Positions 26,706 to 35,271 of a stretch of DNA of 64,000 bases are shown here, one piece after another (the stretch's first letter is position 1; every line of letters begins with the position of its first letter). Source of the DNA: Asticcacaulis benevestitus DSM 16100 = ATCC BAA-896 (GTDB taxonomy: Bacteria; Pseudomonadota; Alphaproteobacteria; Caulobacterales; Caulobacteraceae); assembly GCF_000376105.1 (NCBI RefSeq), contig NZ_AQWM01000001.1, positions 186,001-250,000 on the forward strand. The letters run 5' to 3'. A program made the translations under genes and the position numbers. The notes under the pieces were generated by a model. That model searched no databases. It saw only the letters and a program-made list of their open reading frames with translations, and was not told the DNA's origin.

Positions 26706-27764
26706 GTGGCCAAGGCGATCGCGGCATGTATCCTGGGGCTTGAAGGCCTCGAACTGACGCCTGAGGAGCGCAAGTTTTTCAGCGATACCCAGCCGGTGGG
26801 CTTTATTCTGTTCCGTCGCAATATCGAGACGCCGGAACAGGTTAAGTCACTGGTGGCGTCGCTGAAAGCTTTGGTGGATCATGAAGCCCTTATCCTGATC
26901 GATCAGGAAGGGGGCAGGGTGCGCCGCCTGCGTCCGCCACACTGGCCGGACTATCCAGCGGCCGGTCGCTATGCCGAGGTCACCAATGATCCCAATGAGG
27001 AACGTGAGCTGGTGCGACTGGGCGCGCGCCTGATGGCGCACGATCTGGCTGAGTTGGGTATCAATGTCGATTGCGCCCCGGTGCTCGATGTGCCGCAGCC
27101 GGATGCTCACGAGATTGTCGGTGACCGGGCCTATGGTCACACGCCGCAGGATGTCGCCATCATGGGCCGCGCCGCCTGCGAAGGCTTCCTGGCGGGCGGT
27201 GTCCTGCCGGTCATCAAGCACATACCCGGTCATGGCCGCGCCGGCGCCGATTCGCACATGGATCTGCCGCGCGTCGATGCCAAGCTCGATGACCTGATGC
27301 GCGTTGATTTTTATCCGTTTCAGGTCAATGCCGATATGCCGATCGCCATGACGGCGCATGTGCTCTATAACGCCATCGACAACCGGAATCCGGCCACCAC
27401 CTCGAAGAAATGTCTCAAGATCGTCCGCGATGTCATCGGTTTTGAGGGCCTTCTGGTCACCGACGACCTCTCGATGAATGCTCTGTCGGGCACGCTCGGC
27501 AAGCGCGTGAAAGCGGCTCTGCGTGCCGGTGTTGACGTGGTCCTGCATTGCAGTGGTCAGATGGCCGAGATGGAGCAGGTTGTGCATGAAACGCCGAAGC
27601 TGAAAGGCAAATCACTGCGCCGCGCCCGTGCGGCTATCAAGCGCATCTTGCGCGTCCCCGAACCGCTCGATGTCATCGACGCCCGCGCACGTTTTGATAT
27701 GGTGCTGGCGCGCGGTCAGGAAGCCGTGACAAAGGTTGATCCTACTGAAAGTCAGGCGTCGTGA
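26706..27764 (+). CDS. nagZ: Beta-N-acetylhexosaminidase NagZ (GH3)
   Basis: A 352-residue cytosolic glycosidase that removes GlcNAc from anhydromuropeptides in peptidoglycan recycling. GH3 motifs: LILIDQEGGRVRRLRPPHWP, the signature VIKHIPGHGRAGADSHMDLP (about residues 172-191, with the His-Asp catalytic dyad), and LVTDDLSMNALSG (nucleophile Asp, about 253). The GTG start lies 10 bases past the SPOR-gene stop; its stop overlaps the scpA GTG (GTGA). NagZ products induce AmpC in bacteria that have the pathway. Confidence 0.96.
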   Translation: MAKAIAACILGLEGLELTPEERKFFSDTQPVGFILFRRNIETPEQVKSLVASLKALVDHEALILIDQEGGRVRRLRPPHWPDYPAAGRYAEVTNDPNEERELVRLGARLMAHDLAELGINVDCAPVLDVPQPDAHEIVGDRAYGHTPQDVAIMGRAACEGFLAGGVLPVIKHIPGHGRAGADSHMDLPRVDAKLDDLMRVDFYPFQVNADMPIAMTAHVLYNAIDNRNPATTSKKCLKIVRDVIGFEGLLVTDDLSMNALSGTLGKRVKAALRAGVDVVLHCSGQMAEMEQVVHETPKLKGKSLRRARAAIKRILRVPEPLDVIDARARFDMVLARGQEAVTKVDPTESQAS

Positions 27765-28621
27765 ACCGCGATACCAGCCCCAGAGGCTTTGAAAACGACG
27801 TCCTGCAAAGGCGGCTCGATTTCGACGGACCGGGGCCTGAGGTCGCTGAAGAAATTGCGGCTGACGATACCCTCGTGCTCGATCTCGATGGCTATGAAGG
27901 GCCGCTGCACGTCCTGCTGGCGCTGGCCCGTCAGCAAAAGGTCGATCTGCTCAAGATATCGATCACCCGTCTGGCTGAGCAGTATCTCACCTTTATCCAG
28001 GAAGCGCGCCGATTGCGCTTTTCTCTGGCGGCCGATTACCTCGTCATGGCGTCGTGGCTGGCCTATCTGAAATCACGCCTGCTGCTGCCGCAGGCCGAGC
28101 GCAAGCAGACCAACGAGCCCCAGCCCGAAGAACTGGCCGCGGCGCTGGCCTTCCGCCTGAAAAAACTGGAAGCCATGCGAAAGTCGGTCGAGGCACTGAC
28201 CTCGCGGCCCCAGCTCAAGCGCGATGTGTTTGCGCGCGGCGATCCGGAGGCGCGGTTGATCATTCCGTCGTCACGCATCGAGGCCAATGTGTTCGACCTG
28301 ATGAGCGCCTATGTGACGCAGCGCCGTCGCGAAATTGAGCGCCATTACGACCCCACGCGCCGCATCGAGGCCTATTCGCTAGAAGACGCGCGCGACAATC
28401 TGCGGGCGCAATTGCCAAAGCTGAGCAACTGGACGGCGCTCGAAGACGTGGCGCCGCAGCCCTATGGCGCGGGCGGTCCACGGCGCGTCTCCTATGTCGC
28501 CTCCACCTTGAGTGCCTCGCTCGAACTGGCCAAGGAAGGCCATTTACAGCTTCAGCAACTGGCGACTTTCGAGACGCTCTATATGCGTAAAAGGCAACCT
28601 ATCTCCGGAGACAGGACATGA
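27761..28621 (+). CDS. scpA: Segregation and condensation protein ScpA
   Basis: A 286-residue kleisin, bridging the SMC heads in the bacterial condensin. It has the typical N-terminal DGYEGPLHVLLALARQQKVDLLKISITRLAEQYL (about residues 44-78) and ADYLVMASWLAYLKSRLLLP, with the winged-helix C-terminus (LQQLATFETLYMRKRQ). The GTG start overlaps the nagZ stop by four bases. Its stop overlaps the scpB ATG (ATGA), so the three genes are translationally coupled. Confidence 0.96.
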   Translation: MNRDTSPRGFENDVLQRRLDFDGPGPEVAEEIAADDTLVLDLDGYEGPLHVLLALARQQKVDLLKISITRLAEQYLTFIQEARRLRFSLAADYLVMASWLAYLKSRLLLPQAERKQTNEPQPEELAAALAFRLKKLEAMRKSVEALTSRPQLKRDVFARGDPEARLIIPSSRIEANVFDLMSAYVTQRRREIERHYDPTRRIEAYSLEDARDNLRAQLPKLSNWTALEDVAPQPYGAGGPRRVSYVASTLSASLELAKEGHLQLQQLATFETLYMRKRQPISGDRT

Positions 28622-29259
28622 CGCCGGAAACCGTGGAACGCGCCATCGAGGCGCTTTTGTTCGCGGCCGATGGACCGCTGTCGGCGTCGGAAATCGCGTA
28701 TCGTCTGCCGGAAGGCGCTGAGGTCGGCAAGGCGCTGGCGGCCTTGCGGGCGCGCTATGCCGGCCGTGGCGTGGCGCTGGAAATCATCAACGACCGCTGG
28801 CAGTTCCGCACCGCCTCCGATCTGGGCTACCTGATGGTCGAGGAGCGCGAGGAGCCGCGAAGGCTTTCCAAGGCCGCGCTGGAAACCCTGGCCATCATCG
28901 CCTACCACCAGCCGGTGACGCGCGCCGAGATCGAGGCCGTGCGCGGGGTTGGCCTCTCACGCGGCACACTTGACGTGCTGCATGAAATGAACCTGATCAA
29001 GCTGCGCGGTCGCAGACGTAGCCCCGGCCGTCCGGTCACATACGGCACGACCGACGCCTTCTTGGAGCAGTTCTCTTTGCCCTCGCTGGCCGATCTGCCG
29101 GGCGCGGCCGAAATGCGCGCGGCGGGGCTGCTCGATATCAACGTGCCGGCCGATTTCATGGTGCCCGATCCCTCCAGTGGACAGACCACCGAAGATCCCC
29201 TTCTGCTTGAAGAAATGGAAGAGACCGAATTTGCCCAAGACTTTTTCGAGAAGGACTGA
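28618..29259 (+). CDS. scpB: Segregation and condensation protein ScpB
   Basis: A 213-residue ScpB with two winged-helix domains: VERAIEALLFAADGPLSASEIAYRL at the start, then ALETLAIIAYHQPVTRAEIEAVRGV and the GRPVTYGTTDAFLEQFSL motif. It partners ScpA and SMC in chromosome compaction and segregation. It begins at an ATGA overlap with scpA. The last codons encode DFFEKD-stop and are immediately followed by a second, out-of-frame copy of the same peptide and stop (29258-29278) with synonymous changes only. Confidence 0.96.
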   Translation: MTPETVERAIEALLFAADGPLSASEIAYRLPEGAEVGKALAALRARYAGRGVALEIINDRWQFRTASDLGYLMVEEREEPRRLSKAALETLAIIAYHQPVTRAEIEAVRGVGLSRGTLDVLHEMNLIKLRGRRRSPGRPVTYGTTDAFLEQFSLPSLADLPGAAEMRAAGLLDINVPADFMVPDPSSGQTTEDPLLLEEMEETEFAQDFFEKD

Positions 29260-29278
29260 CTTCTTTGAGAAAGACTGA
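29258..29278 (+). repeat. Synonymous out-of-frame copy of the scpB C-terminus
   Basis: GAC TTC TTT GAG AAA GAC TGA reads DFFEKD-stop. It follows directly, one frame off, after the scpB end GAC TTT TTC GAG AAG GAC TGA (29239-29259). Three base differences, all synonymous. The copies overlap by two bases. Origin unknown. Confidence 0.8.
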
Positions 29279-29400
29279 GTTTTCACTTCCAACAAGCATA
29301 AACTTGCGCCTATAAGGACGTAAATCTGTCCGTACGGGCTGACATATAAAAGCCGCGCCACCATGTATGAGGTGTAGGCTGCGGGTTTAAGGAGATTAAG

Positions 29401-29586
29401 ATGGGTAGTTTTAGCATCTGGCACTGGTTGATCATCGGTGTGGTAGTTCTGGTTCTCTTCGGCGGCGGCAAGCTGTCCGGCCTCATGGGAGATGCCGCCA
29501 AGGGCATTAAGGCATTCAAGAACGGCCTGAAGGACGACGAAGACGATGTGAAGGTCAAGAAGGCTGACGAAGAGCCTAAGGCTTAA
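29401..29586 (+). CDS. tatA: Twin-arginine translocase subunit TatA
   Basis: A 61-residue TatA: the N-terminal TM helix ([17 protein letters not shown]), hinge GGGKL, amphipathic helix ([19 protein letters not shown]) and acidic tail. The Phe-Gly pair before the hinge is the family signature. TatA oligomers form the pore for folded Tat substrates. Probable promoter in 29279-29400; a good AAGGAG lies ten bases upstream of the ATG. Confidence 0.95.
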   Translation: MGSFSIWHWLIIGVVVLVLFGGGKLSGLMGDAAKGIKAFKNGLKDDEDDVKVKKADEEPKA

Positions 29587-29638
29587 TCCTCAACCTTGAA
29601 CTTCTAAGAGCCAGAAATACTAAGAGAAAGTCTGTCAC

Positions 29639-30208
29639 ATGGTGCCCGGTATCGGGGGCGGTGAGCTCATCCTTATTGCTGTCGTGGCGCTGGTTGTCGT
29701 CGGGCCGAAAGACCTGCCGAAGCTGTTGCGTCAACTTGGCCGCTTTGTCGGCAAGATGCGCCGCATGGCGGATGAATTCCGCACCTCCTTCGAGGATATG
29801 GCGCGACAGAGCGAACTGGACGATCTGCGTAAAGAAGTCGATGCGCTCAGATCGGGCAAGCTGAACGGGCTTGAAGATATGTCGCACCAGATGAAATCCA
29901 TCGAGAGCGATATCAATTCGAGCCTGCAGACCAAGACGCAGGTCTATAATGGTGGCGCCAATATCCCCGCGCCGGTCGAACACACCGAGATGGATATCAA
30001 CCAGATCGACGCCGACCGCGAAGCCATGCTGGAAGCCCAGATGGAAGGCTTGCCACCACAAGGCAAGCCGGAAAAAACCAAGCGCGTCCGCAAGGCGCCT
30101 GTAAAGGCCGCGCCGGTCGAGGTTGTCAATATCGAGCCCACCGTGACGCCGGTCAAACGCACACGCACCAAGAAGACTGTAGCTAAACCGAACGAGACTG
30201 AAGCATGA
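29639..30208 (+). CDS. tatB: Twin-arginine translocase subunit TatB
   Basis: A 189-residue TatB: VPGIGGGELILIAVVALVVVGPKDLPKLLRQLG (TM with the conserved Glu and the Gly-Pro hinge), a long amphipathic helix ending about residue 60, then a coiled and basic variable tail ending KKTVAKPNETEA. TatB with TatC recognises twin-arginine signals. Its stop overlaps the tatC start (ATGA). Confidence 0.93.
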   Translation: MVPGIGGGELILIAVVALVVVGPKDLPKLLRQLGRFVGKMRRMADEFRTSFEDMARQSELDDLRKEVDALRSGKLNGLEDMSHQMKSIESDINSSLQTKTQVYNGGANIPAPVEHTEMDINQIDADREAMLEAQMEGLPPQGKPEKTKRVRKAPVKAAPVEVVNIEPTVTPVKRTRTKKTVAKPNETEA

Positions 30209-31128
30209 GCGAGAACCTGCCGGCTCAGATTATCGAGGACAAGTCCAAGCGCAGCATCGTGACACCGATGGAGCACGACGAGGCCGATATCGAATCCTCG
30301 CGCGCCCCCCTGATGGATCACCTGATCGAGTTGCGCACCCGCATCATCATCATGGTTGTGGCCTTCTTCGTCTGCGTGATCGGCTGCTATGCCTTCCACA
30401 CCCATATCCTGAACCTGCTCGTGCACCCCTTGGCGGTTGCGTCGTCTCTTTACGAAGCAGAACAGCGCAATGCCGGTCATGGAGGCCCGTTCGACCTGAT
30501 CATGGTTCTGACCGGCCTGAAAACCATCGCCAACGTCAAGAACATCCCGCTCATTGCCACGGCGCCGATGGAGGTCTTCTTCACCAATCTGCGCCTGGCC
30601 ATGTTTGGCGGCGTGATCGTCAGCTTCCCGGTTCTGGCCTTCCAGCTTTACCGCTTCGTCGCCCCCGGCCTTTACAAGCGCGAGCGCATGGCCTTCTTGC
30701 CGTTCCTGATCGCCGCGCCCGTGCTTTTCATCATGGGCATGGCGCTGGTCTATTTTCTGATCCTGCCGATGGTGCTGTGGTTCTCGCTGAACCAGCAGAT
30801 CGTCGGCAATGCCGGCGTCGCCGTCCAGTTCATGCCGAAGGTGTCGGAATATCTGCAACTGATCGAAACCCTGATGATCGCCTTTGGTCTGTGCTTCCAG
30901 TTGCCGGTGATCATCACTTTGCTCGGCCTGACGGGCATGGTGACCTCGAAGATGCTGGCCGGTTTCCGCCGTTACGCCATTCTGGGCATAGTGGTTGTCG
31001 CCGCCGTGGTCACGCCGCCGGACCCGATCTCGCAGATCATGCTCTCGGTGCCGATCTGGCTGCTCTATGAAGTCTCGATCCTGTGCGTGAAGATCATCGA
31101 ACTCCGTAAGGGACGTAACGTCCCTTAA
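30205..31128 (+). CDS. tatC: Sec-independent translocase TatC
   Basis: A 307-residue polytopic protein with six TM segments. The N-terminal receptor motif is MDHLIELRTRI (about residues 33-43), which carries the conserved Glu-Leu-Arg. Further signatures are TAPMEVFFTNLRL and FEXFLPFLIAAPVLF-type FLPFLIAAPVLF, and late VVVAAVVTPPDPISQIML. It is the core receptor for Tat signals. The end overlaps an almost perfect palindrome (31107-31127). Confidence 0.95.
   Translation: MSENLPAQIIEDKSKRSIVTPMEHDEADIESSRAPLMDHLIELRTRIIIMVVAFFVCVIGCYAFHTHILNLLVHPLAVASSLYEAEQRNAGHGGPFDLIMVLTGLKTIANVKNIPLIATAPMEVFFTNLRLAMFGGVIVSFPVLAFQLYRFVAPGLYKRERMAFLPFLIAAPVLFIMGMALVYFLILPMVLWFSLNQQIVGNAGVAVQFMPKVSEYLQLIETLMIAFGLCFQLPVIITLLGLTGMVTSKMLAGFRRYAILGIVVVAAVVTPPDPISQIMLSVPIWLLYEVSILCVKIIELRKGRNVP
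31107..31127 (+). terminator. Perfect 21-bp palindrome at the tatC stop
   Basis: TAAGGGACGT-A-ACGTCCCTTA: 10-bp arms around one base, ending inside the tatC stop codon. A second hairpin, CGACGA/TCGTCG, follows at 31138-31157. No T-tract is present, so it may be an mRNA-protecting 3' hairpin, a Rho-dependent site or a protein-binding palindrome. Confidence 0.5.
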
Positions 31129-31217
31129 CCCGTAACGCGACGATGCTTGTGTCGTCGTCTATGGGCTTGCCTGAGCCGCAAACCATTGTATAGACACATA
31201 TACCCTTATCCTACCCT

Positions 31218-31290
31218 GTGAAACGGGGGAGGTGGCACGGCGCTCGCCTCGGCAGAGGCGACGTCCGTGACGGAGGGGGCAGACCCCGCA
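31218..31290 (+). repeat. Intergenic repeat upstream of serS
   Basis: A G-rich unit (ACGGGGGAGGTGG ... GACGGAGGGGGC) encloses a nested hairpin: ACGG (31237-31240) pairs with CCGT (31265-31268), and CGCCTC (31245-31250) with GAGGCG (31255-31260) around a GGCA loop. It looks like a REP-type intergenic repeat. It directly precedes serS (start 31310). Confidence 0.55.
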
Positions 31291-31309
31291 TTCAGTCAAG
31301 GCTTCTCAC

Positions 31310-32761
31310 ATGCACGATATCAAGGCGATCCGCGAAAATCCTCAGAGCTATGTTCAGGGCTGGTCGCGTCGCGGCCGCGAAACTGCGCAATCGGATGTCG
31401 ATGCCCTGCTGTCGCTGGATGCCGATCTGCGTGCCGCAAAAACCGCCTTCGAGACCAATCAGGCGCAACTGAAAAAGCTGTCCGGCGAAATCGGCAAGGC
31501 CAAGGGCCAGAAGGATGAGGCGCGCGCTGCCGAACTGATGACCGAGGTCGAGGGCCTGAAAGGCGCGATCAGTACGGCGCAGGAAACCGAACGTCTCAAG
31601 ACCGAAGACCTGAAAGATCTGCTGTCCAGCTTGCCGAATATCCCGTTCGAGGATGTGCCGGAAGGCGCCGACGAGCACGGCAATGTTGAAGTTCGCAAAC
31701 ATGGCGCACCGAACATCCTGAGCTTCCCCGCCAAGGATCACGCCGATCTGGGCGAAGCGTTGAAAGGGCCAATCGGCCCACTGATGGATTTTGAAGCGGC
31801 GGCCAAGATGTCTGGTTCGCGCTTCGTGGTGCTAAAAGGCCAACTGGCGCGTTTGGAGCGCGCGGTTGGCCAATTCATGCTTGATGTTCAGACGAGCGAG
31901 CACGGTTATACCGAGATCAACCCACCGGTTCTGGTCCGCGAGCAAGCTCTGTTTGGAACTGGGCAATTGCCGAAATTTGAAGAGGACCTATTCAAAACGG
32001 GAGAGCAACCAGTATCGAGCGAGGAAAGCTGGATTTCCTTCGGACAACGCTTGAAGTCTATATTAGCTTCTAAAGGTAAAATTGACAGTTTTGTGGACGT
32101 CGATAGCTACATCCGGGAGGCTCAAAGTAGTTTGGAGGCACCTCCAGCAAAGAATCAACCGTATTACCTCATCCCAACGGCCGAAGTGACCCTGACCAAT
32201 CTCGTCCGTGAAGCCATCACCGCCGAGGAAGAGTTGCCGCTGCGCCTGACCGCCCTGACCAACTGCTTCCGCGCCGAGGCCGGTTCGGCGGGCCGCGACA
32301 CCAAGGGCATGATCCGCCAGCACCAGTTCCAGAAGGTCGAACTGGTCTCGATCACCACGCCGGAGCAATCCGAGGCCGAACACGACCGCATGACCACCTG
32401 CGCCGAAACCATCCTGAAAAAGCTCGACCTGTCGTTCCGCACGATGCTGCTGTGCACCGGCGATATGGGCTTTGGTGCGAAGAAGACCTACGATCTCGAA
32501 GTCTGGCTGCCGTCGCAAAATACCTACCGCGAAATCTCCTCCTGCTCGAACTGCGGGGATTTCCAGGCGCGCCGCATGGACGCCCGCACCCGCAAGGCCG
32601 GCGAAAAAGGCACGCGCTTTGTCCATACCCTTAATGGTTCCGGCCTGGCGGTTGGTCGTACCCTGGTCGCCATCATGGAAAACTATCAGGACGAGGGGGG
32701 CCGCATCGCCATTCCCTCGGTGCTCCAGCCCTATATGGGCGGGCTGACGCATATTGGGTAG
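31310..32761 (+). CDS. serS: Seryl-tRNA synthetase with an atypical insertion
   Basis: 483 residues, about 50 longer than usual bacterial SerRS. The N-terminal coiled-coil arm (about 30-110) is normal. The catalytic domain has motif 1 ([13 protein letters not shown]), motif 2 ([24 protein letters not shown], about 320-343) and motif 3 ([19 protein letters not shown]). Between FEEDLFKT (about 230) and YYLIPTAEV (about 285) lies an extra segment of about 54 residues ([16 protein letters not shown] ... PPAKNQP). The DNA there and just upstream is AT-richer, with rare codons (TTA, ATA, CTA, GTA, GGA). Catalytic residues flank it intact, so the enzyme is probably active. It charges tRNA-Ser. Confidence 0.93.
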   Translation: MHDIKAIRENPQSYVQGWSRRGRETAQSDVDALLSLDADLRAAKTAFETNQAQLKKLSGEIGKAKGQKDEARAAELMTEVEGLKGAISTAQETERLKTEDLKDLLSSLPNIPFEDVPEGADEHGNVEVRKHGAPNILSFPAKDHADLGEALKGPIGPLMDFEAAAKMSGSRFVVLKGQLARLERAVGQFMLDVQTSEHGYTEINPPVLVREQALFGTGQLPKFEEDLFKTGEQPVSSEESWISFGQRLKSILASKGKIDSFVDVDSYIREAQSSLEAPPAKNQPYYLIPTAEVTLTNLVREAITAEEELPLRLTALTNCFRAEAGSAGRDTKGMIRQHQFQKVELVSITTPEQSEAEHDRMTTCAETILKKLDLSFRTMLLCTGDMGFGAKKTYDLEVWLPSQNTYREISSCSNCGDFQARRMDARTRKAGEKGTRFVHTLNGSGLAVGRTLVAIMENYQDEGGRIAIPSVLQPYMGGLTHIG

Positions 32762-32763
32762 TT

Positions 32764-32934
32764 AAAGCAAGAAACCCCACCACCACATCTCGCCTGCTTC
32801 GCTGGCTCGTGCGGTCCCCCTCCCCGACAAGCGGGGAGGTGCAAGAAATAGCGGCCTCCTGTTCCTCCCCGCTTGTCGGGGAGGGGGACCGCGCCATTCT
32901 TTATGGCGTGGTGGTGGTGTATCTTTCTTGCTTT
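32764..32934. repeat. 171-bp nested palindromic element
   Basis: Three nested arms are seen: AAAGCAAGAAA (32764-32774) with TTTCTTGCTTT (32924-32934); CACCACCAC (32778-32786) with GTGGTGGTG (32908-32916); and a perfect 29-bp arm at 32811-32839 with 32864-32892. The loop is 24 bases. The element fills nearly the whole serS-surE gap. It resembles a REP/MITE-like intergenic repeat and could fold in the serS transcript 3' end. Confidence 0.85.
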
Positions 32935-32987
32935 GAGTGCTGCTTTCATCGTTGCGTGATCTGTTCAAATCGCCGTACAAACGCCCC

Positions 32988-33785
32988 ATGCGTATTCTGC
33001 TCACCAATGATGACGGTATCGATGCCTTCGGGCTGAAGGTGCTTTACGATATTGCCAGCGCCCTGAGCGATGATGTCTGGGTTTGCGCCCCGCTCACCGA
33101 ACAATCCGGCAAGGGTAGGGGCATCACCCTGCATGATCCGCTGCGCGCCCGCCGTATCGGTGAGAAGCGCTTCGCCGTTTCCGGCACCCCCACCGATTGC
33201 GTGCAAATCGCCGTGAACGACCTGATGGACAGTCCGCCCGATCTTTTGCTCTCCGGCGTCAATCGCGGCTTCAATCTGGCGCAGGACGTCACGCTTTCGG
33301 GCACCGTCGCCGGCGCCCTACAAGGTATGACGCTCGGCATTCCCTCCATTTCCCTGTCGCAATGCCTTGATTTCGAGCTCGATATCGAAGCGCAATGGCT
33401 GGCAGCGCAGGTCTATGGCGCGCCGGTGATCAGCAATCTGATCAAGCAGGGCTGGCCGGCCGATGTCATCATGAACATCAATTTCCCCGATTGCGACGCC
33501 GACAGCGTCACCGGCGTCGAGGTCACCAAGCAGGGTTTGCGCGATCAGCATGAGATGCACGCCGTCAAGCGCGTCGATACGCGCGGCCGTGATTATTACT
33601 GGATGGATTTCCACGCCCTCGAACAGACCCTGCTCGATGGCACCGACCTCAAGGCCGTGCGTGAAAAACGCATTTCGGTGACGCCGCTGCACCTCGACCT
33701 GACGCACTATGAGACGATGCACCGCCTCAAAAAGACTCTGGGCGGCGTGGCGCCGAAAGTCATCAAGGACGAGGTGGCGTCATGA
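32988..33785 (+). CDS. surE: 5'/3'-nucleotidase SurE
   Basis: A 265-residue nucleotide phosphatase. The start [15 protein letters not shown] carries the metal-binding NDD. Other motifs are [26 protein letters not shown] and [23 protein letters not shown] (the conserved Asn and Ser-Gly-Thr). SurE removes phosphate from nucleoside monophosphates in stationary phase. It is in an operon with pcm: the ATGA overlap at 33782 couples them, as in many proteobacteria. Confidence 0.95.
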   Translation: MRILLTNDDGIDAFGLKVLYDIASALSDDVWVCAPLTEQSGKGRGITLHDPLRARRIGEKRFAVSGTPTDCVQIAVNDLMDSPPDLLLSGVNRGFNLAQDVTLSGTVAGALQGMTLGIPSISLSQCLDFELDIEAQWLAAQVYGAPVISNLIKQGWPADVIMNINFPDCDADSVTGVEVTKQGLRDQHEMHAVKRVDTRGRDYYWMDFHALEQTLLDGTDLKAVREKRISVTPLHLDLTHYETMHRLKKTLGGVAPKVIKDEVAS

Positions 33786-34441
33786 GCGAAACACGCAAGG
33801 ACAGTCCCGAAGAAACGCGCCTGGAAAGGCTGCTGCGTGGGCTGAAAAGCCAGGGCATCGACGACAAGAAGCTGCTGCACGCCATGGAATACACGCCGCG
33901 CGACCTGTTCGTGCCGGAGCTTTTTCTCGATCGCTCGTGGGAAGATTCCGCCATTCCGATCAATTGCGGCCAGACGATCTCCCAGCCCTATATCGTGGCG
34001 CTGATGACCCAGGCGCTGAAGATCGAAGGCCGCCACCGCGTGTTAGAGATCGGCACCGGCAGCGGTTACCAGACCGCCGTGCTCAGCCGGCTTGCGCGCT
34101 ATGTCTATACGATCGAGCGTTACCGTTCACTGATGGTCGAGGCCGAGATCCGCCATAAGCGGCTGATGCTGGAAAATATCATCTATCGCTTCGGCGATGG
34201 CTGGGAAGGCTGGCCGGAGCAGGCGCCGTTTGATCGCATTCTGGTCACAGCTGCCCTGCCGGAAGCGCCGACGCACCTGCTGGCGCAACTTAAAGTCAAG
34301 GGCATCATGGTGGGGCCGCAAGGGCGGGGCTCGACCCAGCGCCTGCTGCGCTATACCCGCACGTCGGATGGCTATGAGACCGAGGATCTTGGTGAGGTGC
34401 GCTTTGTGCCGCTGATCGCCGGCGTCGCCAAGGAAACCTAA
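33782..34441 (+). CDS. pcm: Protein-L-isoaspartate O-methyltransferase
   Basis: 219 residues. The family signature is [21 protein letters not shown] (about residues 59-79), followed by SAM motif [20 protein letters not shown] (about 87) and the post-motif YTIERYRSL. It repairs damaged Asp/Asn residues in proteins by methylating isoaspartate. It is coupled to surE. Its stop overlaps by 4 bases the convergent stop of the minus-strand membrane gene. Confidence 0.95.
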   Translation: MSETRKDSPEETRLERLLRGLKSQGIDDKKLLHAMEYTPRDLFVPELFLDRSWEDSAIPINCGQTISQPYIVALMTQALKIEGRHRVLEIGTGSGYQTAVLSRLARYVYTIERYRSLMVEAEIRHKRLMLENIIYRFGDGWEGWPEQAPFDRILVTAALPEAPTHLLAQLKVKGIMVGPQGRGSTQRLLRYTRTSDGYETEDLGEVRFVPLIAGVAKET

Positions 34442-34755
34442 AAACGCCAACCTAACTGGTTGAACACGCGGCGGGTCTGCTCAAAGCCGACCAGCGAAAA
34501 GCCGGCTATGCCTATAGCAATGACCAGCGGCCACATGGCTTGACCCAGTCCGGTGAGGGCAGGCGTAATGACCGGCATGGTGATGAAGAGCAGGGCGGTG
34601 ACGGTGGTAAAAATCAGGGTGAGCCATGCCAGGCCCTCATAAAGCCGGCGGAGCTCGACACGCTTCATCACCTCGACGACAAAGCCGATATCCCGCGCAG
34701 GCGGGGCGGCAGGTGCGTCGTTCGTCAACATTGATTTCAAAGCGTCATTGGTCAT
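34438..34755 (-). CDS. Small two-TM membrane protein of the ECF sigma operon
   Basis: 105 residues: a hydrophilic, Pro-rich N-terminus of about 45, then two TM helices (LTLIFTTVTALLFITMPVI; MWPLVIAIGIAGFSLVGFE) and a basic tail. The ATG at 34755 overlaps the end of the sigma gene (stop 34745-34747) by 11 bases, so translation is coupled. The cytoplasmic head plus membrane anchor resembles a minimal anti-sigma factor, but there is no zinc or ASD motif. Function inferred only from the operon. Confidence 0.72.
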   Translation of the reverse strand: MTNDALKSMLTNDAPAAPPARDIGFVVEVMKRVELRRLYEGLAWLTLIFTTVTALLFITMPVITPALTGLGQAMWPLVIAIGIAGFSLVGFEQTRRVFNQLGWRF

Positions 34756-35266
34756 CGGGTACACCCAGAAGGGCATTCAATCTGGCCCTTCCCTTGAGAA
34801 TATGGGACTTAATCGTGCCGAGCGGAAGCCCCAAAATGTCAGCTGCCTCGGCATGGCTGTAATCGCCGGCGACGCACAGCGATATGGCGGCGCGCTGATC
34901 AATCGGCAGGGTTTGCAGGGCGGCCTGCACCGTTAGTCGGGCATCAACCGTTGATGAACGGGATTGGTCCTGCATCCCCGACCATTCGGTGTCGCGTGCG
35001 CCCGAGCGGTTAAAGCGCTTGCGATCATTGAGCGCCTTGCGGTAGGCGATGCCGCAGACGAAGGTTTTGAAGGCGACACCCTCGCGCAGTTTGTGCAGGT
35101 TGGTCCAGGCGGTCACGAAGGCCTCCTGCGCCAGATCGTCCGCATCGTCAGGCAGGGCGCACAGGCGGCGCACGAAGGCGCGCACCGCCTGTTGATGATC
35201 TGCCACCAGCCTTGAGAAGGCGTCGCCAGAGCCTTCCCTGGCCCGCTTAATGAGCGGGTCGGACAT
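34745..35266 (-). CDS. RNA polymerase ECF-type sigma factor
   Basis: 173 residues with region 2 (FVRRLCALPDDADDLAQEAFVTAW, about residues 30-53, recognising the -10) and region 4 (QRAAISLCVAGDYSHAEAADILGLPLGTIKSHILKGRARL, about 120-160, recognising the -35). The target regulon is not shown. It starts five bases after a two-domain membrane gene and overlaps the next gene, so the four minus-strand genes 35908-34438 are one operon. Confidence 0.93.
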   Translation of the reverse strand: MSDPLIKRAREGSGDAFSRLVADHQQAVRAFVRRLCALPDDADDLAQEAFVTAWTNLHKLREGVAFKTFVCGIAYRKALNDRKRFNRSGARDTEWSGMQDQSRSSTVDARLTVQAALQTLPIDQRAAISLCVAGDYSHAEAADILGLPLGTIKSHILKGRARLNALLGVPDDQ

Positions 35267-35271
35267 GAAGA

